From Parastagonospora avenae f. sp. tritici 18332-5 (Eukaryota > Ascomycota > Dothideomycetes > Pleosporales > Phaeosphaeriaceae): a stretch of DNA of 64,000 bases. Positions 55,236 to 64,000 of this stretch are shown one piece after another. The notes under the pieces were generated by a model. It had not been told where the DNA came from and made no database searches. It worked only from the letters and a program-made list of their open reading frames with translations. The position numbers and the translations under genes were made by a program. Within the stretch, counting starts at the first letter, position 1. Each line of letters starts with the position of its first letter. Location: assembly GCA_022559985.1 (NCBI GenBank), contig JAFJTR010000044.1, positions 62,001-126,000 of the forward strand, given 5' to 3'.

Positions 55236-57391
55236 GGGGGAAGACGTGTAAGTACACAGTGAGAATTGACTTGTGAACTGGCACGTCTTATTACGGCTCA
55301 TCGTTTGGTGTGATGTTGACATTGAGCTGGACGAACATGTGTCTGCGCTAGTGCGGCTTGGCGTCTTCATATGTGACTTCCTCAAGACGTCCCTGCCCTT
55401 CACTGTAGAATTACACTTCCGATGACCGGAACCCTGGAGCCATTCATATACCCGCAGGTCCTCTGTTATAGGCGTCTATCACGATGTCTCTTCCGCGATG
55501 GGCCTGGCCACCCACCCCCTGGAGCGACTACACGGCGGCGTGTGTGGCATGATTAGCAACGTCAAGAGCTGGGAACCGACAAACCGTGTTCATTCTTTAC
55601 TGTGCGGATAGCGATTTCGGATGTCTAGCTACCATTGTGAGATTATATGAGCGAGATCGGTGCATTCTATGGAAGTGAAATGGTCAACACACCAGCATCG
55701 TCCACCGTGGGAAACTTTCAGTGTGCGCATAATCTGAATACAGGCCGCCTTGGACCTTTCTGGACACCCGTAGCAAATATCGTAACGCCGAACACCAAAC
55801 GTTCTGCTTCATCTGGGCATAAACCGACGGAAAGCCTACATTTTGACACTCAGGCTGGACCAATTCTATCCACTATGCCTACCTCCTGACAGCCATACTT
55901 TCCGCTCCATTGCTTTCCACCGGGCCAACTACAAAGTGAAAGGCCAGCCGATGACTCCCGCTGAAGGCGTGCGTACGTAATCACGCGCAGCCCGCGCCGA
56001 AAACCGCTGTGAAAGCTTTCCTCGTACTAAGTCTTGGCACTGTCGGATCACAAGTATCGTTAATATCTCAACTACGCGATCAGGCGCACTGATCTCGGTC
56101 ACGCGGTCAGACGCGCTGATCGCGGCGCCCGAGCAGCGCTCAGACCAGAACCCCTGAGCCCATCTCTTCTGTAGTTCTCCTCCTTCACAATCAAGTCAAC
56201 AATCACCTAACAGAATGCATTCCTAGTTATCGTTATTTCCTTCCAGCACTAGTGCGAAGCCCCACCAACACTGTCAGTCGTTTCCAAGCTATGGGTTCAT
56301 TTGTGAGATTACCAGTTAGGTCGTGACGGGATCGATTGTATGAGTGCAATGCGAAAACACCATATGTAGAGAGCGTACGTGGGTAGGGAGGTTTCGATAC
56401 TGTCGTATGAGTTTATCCTCATCGTAAGGGAGCCCAGGAGTCGACCCGCAGTTGGTAGAAAAGGTGGGTTATTTTGATAGATAGATTGTTAACGATCGTT
56501 TTCGGTCAGCTCTTAGATCTCGAGAGGGAGAATATCTAATATGTTTGCTGCTTACTTAATCATCACATCACGTGCCCAATTACTGTAGCACAGTACGACG
56601 ACTGAGAAGACGTGAACATGATTACGTTACAATAAAGCAATAACAGTGAGATCTGATATAGGGGTCCTAGGCTCTCGACTCGAAAGGAAGCACTGCACTG
56701 AGGCGCGTGGGATTTAAGCTGACAACTTCCAAGGTTCTCGTTGCGCGGAAGTCATTGTGCACGAGAAATTGTCGTTGGACATGCGTAAAACCGCAATTTC
56801 ATTTGCATGCTACGTCGATGTACGGATTGGCAAATTGGTAGCACACGCAGTGTTGAATATATCCCGCCAATTGAAAGTCATGCACTTGGGGATGGTATTT
56901 TTTTAACATTGAATAGCTCGTGGTAGAGACACACTTTTATATAAAAATACAATCCGACCTAAACCGTACCTGTGAAGGCACAATTCATCCCCACGTTCGA
57001 GGTCACTCATTGAGGCAGCAGCTCAAGAGTGATAAGTGTTGGATGTGGGAGCACAGTGTAGAAATGAAGGAGGAAGAAGGTTGTTGTATTGAGAGAGCTA
57101 TAAAGAGCGATTATATACATAACCAAATGTGTAAGCAGGTGACTAACAGAGTCACGTGAAGCACAGTTCACAGTGTATCGTGTGAACTAAGGTGCTAGGC
57201 TGACAATAACATTACACTAGCGCGTTATAGTGCTGCCCTCCCCTCTTACTTGTACCTGCAGCTGCTCACAGTGACCTTTCCATATTCATCTCTCCACTCC
57301 TGCTGCCTTGAATAATCACCTCAACCAACCTTCGTCTCTACCAACAGCTTATCTTAGCACTGCCATTCCGTCACCTACTACCTAGTACACA
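55236..57391. other. A/T-richer intergenic region, no gene seen
   Basis: 2.15 kb. Frames are at most 80 codons. The stretch 56.2-57.2 kb is A/T-richer than the flanks and has many stops. A 27-bp imperfect tandem repeat is listed separately. The last 130 nt before 57392 are C/T-rich, as expected for a promoter. Confidence 0.5.
56074..56127. repeat. 27-bp imperfect tandem repeat
   Basis: Two adjacent 27-nt units starting ACGCGATCAGGCGC and ACGCGGTCAGACGC; they agree at 21 of 27 positions. Function unknown. Confidence 0.7.
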
Positions 57392-60153
57392 ATGTATCAA
57401 GCACCAACTGGAGAACAGCAAGCTATGTCGAAGCACAAGAGACCGCGCGAGGGAGAGACTTGCGAGCCTTATAAGCGGGCGCAAGGCCTTGAGTACCCGG
57501 ACATGGGCGCCAACGTTGAGGATAATGCGTATCCGCAGCGAGATACGACTGAAGAAATGGTAAGCTCATCTCCCTTTCACCACCTGGGCACTGACGGACG
57601 TGATGCACTAATGCAATGCCAGTTACCTAATCTTTCAAGCTGGAACACAGGCTCCCAAGGTCTGTTGCGGGTGGACAACCCGTCGATTGGGATCGCTATG
57701 CCGATGAACAATGTCAGTACCCATCGTTCAAAAGCACTCGAGCAAGAGTCTAAAAATCTGGAGGTGCAGCAGTACATTGGGCGATCACAAGTCCAGCCTG
57801 TGAGTCGAAAGGCGAAGACTCCAATGGCATACGACCAGCCCGTTCCTCAGCCGTCAGAACAAGTGCAGCCACATCATGCAGCTCGTGCACAGACTCCAAA
57901 TCAAGCGCAGGCTATCCAATCTAGCTTACCGACGCCGACGATTACTCCTCGACGGAAACCCAAGAAGAAGGGACCGGCTGGGAAGTCTGCACAGGCAGGA
58001 GGTCCAAACGAGGCACCAATGGCTCCTAGCAACGCTGTGTATGAGTTTGGCTTACCAAATGAGGGCTCAAATCAGACTGGACATCAGACTTCTCGAAGTC
58101 CCTATACTCACCAACACATTCAGGCTCAAGGCGTTCAGACTAGTCCTTTGCAACAACAGACTCCACCTCGTCAGCAAGTGTACGGTAAAGAACAGCCCTC
58201 TCAGCAATCTATCTATGGACAGCCACCTCAGCAGCCTTACCCTCAAAGCCCCAATGTCTCTCAACAAAAACAAGACACAAGCTTCCAGAATGGCTTTCTG
58301 CAACAGCAGACTCCTTACCATCAGCAAGCGCGTGGCCAACAGCAACCCCCTCAGCAACCTGTCTATGGGCAGCAGCCTCTTATAGGTATGTATGCTCCCC
58401 GAAGATTGCATCTTCAAACCCACCTGGCGCCCGCACGCGTCCTCGCCAACAACAGATGCCGGAAACGGCAAAGTCTCAGGAGAACATTGCTAAGACTGTG
58501 GCAGATGTCCCACGTGGATCTATTCCTCCCGCATCGTATGAGCCATTCCCTCAGTCAATCCAATCAAAATGGCTCGCGAGTTCATGGAAATATCTAACCC
58601 TGCCGAAGTTGGACGTGCTACCTGGCATAGGTGCGCAGACCCGCCTGGCCATTGGCCCAGAGGATGAGCTAGTCATTCCCGTTTTTGTGCTGCAGATGCG
58701 GGGACTATGTGCTCAGGGTCGCCTTGAAGCCTGGATCAAGATTATCAAGCTGGGGCGTTCTTTCTACATGCTCTTCCCGATAAATCCCCAATGGAAGGAC
58801 GCGTGGGAGGACATACGGCAATTCAGCGCAAAGATGCTGAAACAGGAGCGCAAATTCTACGAATTTTTCGAGAAGATTGCTCCAGCAGAGAAGATGCGGC
58901 TGTTCAACGAGCGGGCAATGCATGTCGGCGTAGAACCTGCTCTTGTTGACCCTTGGAACCCTCAGTGGACTGACCCGGAACTGGGCGAATTCGTGAGGCA
59001 GAAGCCTTATGTTGGAGTATCTGCAAATCCTGTATACGTCTTTGGAAGTACGACCAACCAAGAAGGCAGTCATCCGCGAATCCCATACGCCCAGGATGGT
59101 AGCAGAGTCGATTCGCCAATGATCACACAGTCTGATTTACTGATGTGGCCACATGCTTCGGCTCCTTTCCAGTCACCTCTAACGCAGGAACAAAGCATTT
59201 TCCAACCTGCGAAGATTGCTGCATCTTCACAAGCACCGAATCACGCGCAGGCTATACCTCTTGCTGATCAAACTCTACCACAGATAAATCCTGTCCCTAC
59301 GGCTCTTCCTCCACTCGCTCCAGTACGAAAGCGAAAATCGAGAGCCAGCAAGAAGGGTTCAGCTTCCAACAAGAAGCTCCAGACTGACAAAGGCCAAGGC
59401 GACAAGTTGCAGCAAGAAATGGCCCTCTGGCTGAAAGAATTGGAGAAGACGTACCTTGCCAACCAGGCCGAGATTGATGCGTACTATCTGGAATCACCAC
59501 AACAAGTTCCGACTCCCCCAATCGATACATCTCCTGGTGTATCTCAAGTACCTCCACCACCCCAGGCAGCTCCACCTTTGGTCAACGCGGTGCCGCAAGT
59601 TACGCCACCGCAGCAGAAGAAGTCATCACCTGTCTTCAACCCCACGCAAGAGTCCCAGAAGATGGTGTACCTCCAAATGCTCGCTCGCAACGCAGCTTTT
59701 GACAAGCGACTTGAGCTACCCGACGCTGACCACATCATCGTTGGCGGGATCGATATCATGGTGCTGCTCGATGCTGGCACTGACATGATGAAAATGATCA
59801 AGCAGACCACGCCGTTCATGACGGATCCAGCACTGGTGGTTGAGCAACCCACCCCGGAGACACAGCAGCCACCTGATTATCCTGCCGAAGAGGACATACT
59901 TCCAGGTGTACCATCCACATGTATCAACGCGCCAGAACATGGCTGGAATAACGTCGAAGTCATCGATGAAAGCGACGTGCGCTTCTGGCCTGGCATGGAC
60001 AACATATATGACGTATACTTGGCTGAACAGGGCAGGAAATCGTTCCCAGGCGAAACGAAAGCTGAACGGGAGGAGTGGGAGGCTCATGTGGCTGCGGAGT
60101 ATCAGCGTGAGATGGAAAAGTTGGATGACATGTTTGGGAAGGATACGTACTAA
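57392..60153 (+). CDS. Gln/Pro-rich protein of unknown function
   Basis: Probable exons 57392-57559, 57623-58385 and 58505-60153, 859 residues. Intron 1 (63 nt, GTAAGC, CTAAT, CCAG) is in frame and stop-free, so it could also be coding. The second junction is less certain: GTATGT at 58386 to GGCAG at 58504 keeps the frame, but the skipped 119 nt read as protein-like in the downstream frame, so a frameshift is an alternative. The N-terminal half is Gln/Pro/Ser-rich with a basic patch (PRRKPKKKGPAGK) and repeated Q-Q-P-x-Y-G-Q motifs. The C-terminal part has a globular-looking block around SIQSKWLASSWKYLTLPKLDVLPGI and a second basic patch (RKRKSRASKKGSASNKK). It ends with an acidic helix. No domain was recognised; a nuclear, disordered regulator is a guess. 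Confidence 0.6.
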
Positions 60154-61353
60154 ATTGGGGATTGGTGATTTTTAGACGGACTGGTGTTGTTGGTCTAGAA
60201 GTTATCTCAATGAGCTATGTTCCTTACAATTGTGGGTTTGAGCATCTTCGCACTTATATTGAGCTACGCACAATTAGCATGTATTCTACTGTAGTTTACA
60301 GAGAGTATGAAGTTCTGTTCTAATCACACAGATGTCTGGATTCTTCCGTTATCTAGCGATCGCGCCGTGTGGCCTTTCACTTTAATCTTGCACTAGTGTT
60401 CGAAGTGAATGCGGGACGAGGCCATTCGTCGCGGGGCTTGGCATCTGTTCATCTTCACCGTCGATACTCCCAGCCCGGTGTGTGATTGTGTGGGAAGGAG
60501 GATGGCAGGTCGACAGGAACCAGGCACAGCAGTGTCATGAGGGTACACAGTGGCCTTCAGGGGGGCAAGGTGTGAACTCGGACGACATTGCGAACCTCAT
60601 TATACACGGAAACAACGGAATTGAAATGTTCGAAAGAAGTTTGCTGTATTTCGACGTGAGGATGAGTGAAGTGAAGTTGGGGTCGCCAGTCACTAGTTCC
60701 CCACATAGCTGCGGGTCCGTGCAGTTGCCCTTATTCTCGTCATCATGCATCACCTGTGCTTTGGATATGCGTCAGCTGTTCATGACTGTTCCTCACAATC
60801 CGAGTCCTTGAAGATACTCTCCGTCCATGCGCATATCCTCCGTTATCACTGCTGCAACCTCCCGTGCGGCCGTATCAAATCAATAAATCAACCCCTGCAT
60901 CGCATCACTGCCGATATCGCTCGCACGTCGTCATCATCGTTCAAGGACCAGAACCAGAAAGAGTAGGTACCGAGGAATAAGATTGCCGGCTGCGTACCGA
61001 TCGTGCATACAGCCACCAACTGCAGCACCTCCACCACTTGTGCACCTCTAACCTCCGCGCCGCTAAACAACACTTGGAAGGTGGTACCTTTTTCAACGCC
61101 TGCCAAGACTTACCACGAAGCAATCAAGAGGCACAGCCAGCCTGCACTAGCACTATCTGACTGTATGATTGCGTGCTTGAGCCTAGGTTTGGGTCAAGCT
61201 TTCGTATCTACACGCCAAGTCTGGGGAATCGCGGCTGTCTGGCTGAACGGTACGACGGTACTACAATAGTACTCGCCACCTAGGGACCTTCGCAGGCATT
61301 CTGAAAATCACCCAGTATTGCAAATATCTTCTATTTCGACACACATAGAGAAA
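60154..61353. other. Intergenic, no gene seen
   Basis: 1.2 kb. Frames of 70-110 codons overlap each other on both strands and lack features. No repeat or RNA gene recognised. Confidence 0.5.
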
Positions 61354-62891
61354 ATGGATACAGAAGCACGACCACCTCTTCTTGCACTTCCAGCTGAGCT
61401 TGTCCATCACATAATCAGCTACTTGACGCTGTCAGATCTCTTGACAACCGGCTTAGTCAGTCGTGCGGTGCACGAACACACCCTTGAAGATACTTTATGG
61501 CATACCTTCGTCCAGGATCAAGTCCCCGAACGCATACCGAAGCCAGCGAACCTCACCTGGCGGGAGTTGTTCATACAACATCACCCGTATTGGTTCCTCG
61601 TCAAGAAGAAGATATGGTTTGCCGACATTCCACATACCGGAAAGCTACTCGTTGCAAGATATGACCATAGAATCAATGCCATCGAAGCCTATGCCCTAGT
61701 CGCTGAGCGGCGACAACCGACTTTCCAGACATGGGAGTACAATCCGGACGCGATCATACACACCTTCAGTCCAAAGGTGCAGCTTGATCTCAACGCCGCC
61801 GTGATTCGGCTCGATACGGAGGCTTACGAACGGGCAACTGGCGAAATGGGTTATCGATTGCAAAAGGAGATACCTATGAACGTGTCCTACGAGCTGTCTC
61901 CTTCGACTGCGAGGCTCTACTCTCGGCTGATGCTTGCGAGAGGATGGCCCAAGGATATAACAACAGTCGCAACACCTGTTTGGCCGCCGCTAACACTTCC
62001 AAGCCCGGTCCGTACGCGCAACGACCCGCCGCCTTCCGCCTTTCGACAGCCAGCTCAGAAACCTGCTACCCTGGACGATATGTCTACCTCTACGTTTCGG
62101 ATCCGCCGATGGATGGAATTCGCGCCTAGACACCACGGTCTCAGCATGCGCATTGGAGAAGACATCAGCACGTGGGCGACGTTACCGGAAGAATGTTACA
62201 CGCCCACACCACAAAAGCCTTGGCAAGGCATCTGGTGCGGTGACTATGCCGGACATGGCTGCGAGTTTCTAGTGGTCATGCAGCCAGACAACCCTAAACC
62301 ACTTCCTGAGCGAGCGGAGTGGGCAATGCGATCACGCGAGCGAGACGGTAGCGTGAGTAGCGATGGGTCGTGGAGTACTGCGCCTACGGAGGTTGTCGCC
62401 TCTGGGGACGAGGACGACGACTTTGAGACTGCAGACGACTTGGAGGACAGCGTCGCCACTCTACAGGCAGCATTCCATGCGGCAAGCTCGGGGAGCCAAA
62501 CAGAGGAAACCGTGGAAGAGCAGGACGAGAGCGTCTATCAAGGACGCATCGAAGCCGTGAAGCTGACTGGCGATCCAAACATCCCACGCGGCGAGTACAC
62601 GTTCATCGCCCCTGATATTGGACAGAATGGTCTGCTCAGAGTAGCATCTGAGGACATGTTCAAGGGTGCAAGGATTGTTAAGTCTGTTGGACATATTGCC
62701 GCTCGTGGGTTCAGGGATGGTATGATGACCCTTAACACACCCCAGAAACTATCAATTGACTTCTTGCAGATACCTACATGACGTCTCAGCTCATACTCAT
62801 CTCACACGACCGATTGGCGCAATACTGGGAGACCTTCGGGCATGTCTCCTTCTACCAGCGAGTCAATATCGATGATTTCGCCCATATTTGA
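61354..62891 (+). CDS. F-box protein, FBXO31-like
   Basis: Two exons, 61354-62719 and 62770-62891, 495 residues; the 50-nt intron (GTATGA, TTGAC, TTGCAG) restores the conserved C-terminus TSQLILISHDRLAQYWETFG. Unspliced reading would stop 20 residues into the intron region. The F-box lies at about 8-52 (LLALPAELVHHIISYLTLSDLLTTGLVSR). A separate C-terminal region has PWQGIWCGDYAGHGCEFLVV, then after an acidic Ser/Asp/Glu insert YQGRIEAVKLTGDPNIPRGEYTF and GARIVKSVGHIAARGF. The W-x-G-x-x-G-D-Y-x-x-H-G-C-E-F and K-L-T-G-D-x-N-I/V-P-R-G blocks are those of the FBXO31-type substrate-binding domain. It should recruit a substrate to an SCF ubiquitin ligase through Skp1; the substrate is unknown. 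Confidence 0.85.
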
Positions 62892-63327
62892 AGAAATCCT
62901 GTTCATTGCTGCAACGACTAGTTAATCTTGACTTGGAATCAGGCCGAGTATGTGTTGCTTTGGAGGGGGGGGGAGGGGGGCCGTCTGTAATGTCAATTCA
63001 TTGTAGATGGCGTTCGCTGTGCACGCGTCATCATTTAAACATGGCATCTTGTTTGATCGAATACGACCCTGTTTCCAAATCTGGAGATCTACCCTTTACC
63101 ACGCGCCTAGCCACCTGTGAACGGCATGTGGTCATATGCAAGGCCCGCCAAAAGACACGCTAGTGCTAGACCCTTGCCGGGGATCCCCGCGGACGTCATT
63201 GCTTGATCAACAAAAAATCGCCGTCGCACGGACAACAGCTTTATTCTCCATACCGCAGACAACGTTTCCATATACCCTATTAAAACAATAACCGGACAGG
63301 GAGATAGACTCGTAGTCATACCCAACG
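62892..63327. other. Intergenic with G-rich tract
   Basis: 436 nt between two same-strand genes. Includes the G9-A-G6 tract at 62965-62980. Frames are short and without features. Confidence 0.6.
62965..62980. repeat. G9-A-G6 tract
   Basis: Nine G, one A, six G on the plus strand, 74 nt after the stop of the F-box gene; a possible G-quadruplex seed or simple slippage tract. Confidence 0.9.
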
Positions 63328-64000
63328 ATGCCGGAAGTAACTCATCATGAGCAGTACATGCTGCACGTCACCGCAGGTCCTACGTACAATGTCAAAGACC
63401 ACCAAGATGTCCTCGTCAACACTGAGAAGCCCGTGAACATCTCCTCCGACCTGATCGACGCAAAGATCCACATGCGCATTCAAGAATACCGCGGTATCTA
63501 TGCTATAATTAACCTACTACACAATCATCACTGACCACCACGAACCAGGTCTGCCCAAAGGCTCACCCAAAACCTCGCCCTACTTCGAAACCCCACAACA
63601 CAAATACGACCGTTACTCGATATCTTTCTCCTTCACGCCCAAGGAAGACATAAAAGGCGACAAACTCGTTTTCGGCAACGACTTCGACCACCCGATCCGC
63701 GACCGTTTACCCCCACTTTTCGACAAGGCGTTTGGCATTGTGAAGTGGTGGATTGATCCCGGTCTAGATGGCGACGTATACGGCGACGAACCATACCTAT
63801 ACGGTGCGCTACTCAGCTCTATCAACGTGCTGCGGATAGGCGACAAAGACGGAAAGCAAGATGAGACGAAGCCCGACGAGAAGAGCAGCAGCTCAGCGGA
63901 CCCAGTGGTCTACACCGAAGGCGCATTCGGCTCCGGCGAGACCATCCGCAAAGACCTCCACCTGCCACCCACGAGCGCCGCGCGCCAAAAACACTTCCTC
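63328..64000 (+). CDS. DUF1769 family protein, 3' end outside window
   Basis: Two exons so far, 63328-63493 and 63549-64000 (end of window); the 55-nt intron has GTATCT, CTGACC and ACCAG. At least 206 residues are visible and the frame is open at the last base. The family pattern is clear: HVTAGPTYNVKDHQDVLVNT near the N-terminus, MRIQEYRGLPKGSPKTSPYF across the splice, YSISFSFTPKEDIKGDKLVFGNDFDHPI, VKWWIDPGLDGDVYGDEPYLYGALLSS and TEGAFGSGETIRKDL. DUF1769 (UPF0590) proteins are conserved in ascomycetes; their function is unknown. Confidence 0.85.

Noticed and set aside
1..64000. tRNA genes, rRNA, CRISPR arrays, bacterial-type operons
   Set aside because: Looked for GGTTCGA-type B boxes on both strands, rRNA-like blocks and spaced repeats; nothing convincing was found by eye, and the genome is eukaryotic.

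Overview
The window is nuclear DNA of a filamentous ascomycete (Pezizomycotina; Dothideomycetes is my best guess, by inference). The genes have short introns of about 46-80 nt with GTRNGY donors, CTAAC/CTGAC-like branch sites and YAG acceptors. The gene content is fungal: a HET-domain heterokaryon-incompatibility gene, Dsc4/DUF1746, DUF1769, GT31 and GT34 glycosyltransferases, small secreted proteins, a monocarboxylate-type MFS permease and a cellular reverse-transcriptase (rvt) gene. Gene models were built by hand from reading frames, splice signals and family patterns; exon coordinates are in each entry.

Layout: 0-5.5 kb holds a GT31-type glycosyltransferase (cut by the window start), a small secreted protein, a COG0212/5-FCL-like protein, an Rch1/SLC10A7-like membrane protein, and a tiny eight-cysteine secreted protein whose two introns hide it from single-frame ORF searches. 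6.6-9.3 kb is a HET-ankyrin gene broken by one in-frame TAG. 10.4-13.1 kb is an intact rvt-type reverse transcriptase. 13.3-18.5 kb holds a GNAT acetyltransferase, the cytochrome-oxidase assembly/supercomplex factor RCF1 and the Golgi/ER ubiquitin-ligase subunit Dsc4. 18.5-32.1 kb is very gene-poor: a bZIP transcription factor sits alone, flanked by 5.3 kb (with a 67-nt C homopolymer) and about 6.7 kb without a convincing gene, apart from a leader ORF just upstream of the bZIP.

32-42.9 kb is denser: two Ser/Thr/Pro-rich secretory proteins, a mitochondrial-carrier-family protein divergent from SPT16 (FACT histone chaperone), and a D-2-hydroxyacid dehydrogenase. 44.4-49.7 kb has a six-exon MFS permease divergent, across 2.9 kb, from an AusD-like methyltransferase. 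50.4-55.2 kb has a secreted Cys-containing protein with a Ser/Thr/Pro linker, a GT34 mannosyl/galactosyltransferase and a thioredoxin-like protein. 57.3-64 kb has a long Gln/Pro-rich protein of unknown function, an FBXO31-like F-box protein and a DUF1769 protein cut by the window end.

Most of the genes are independent housekeeping or accessory genes; I see no operon-like logic, secondary-metabolite core enzyme or intact transposon. The observations most worth checking are the rvt gene, the single-stop HET pseudogene, the cryptic Cys-rich secreted protein, a NAGNAG acceptor in the carrier gene whose proximal choice creates an immediate stop, and the bZIP leader ORF.
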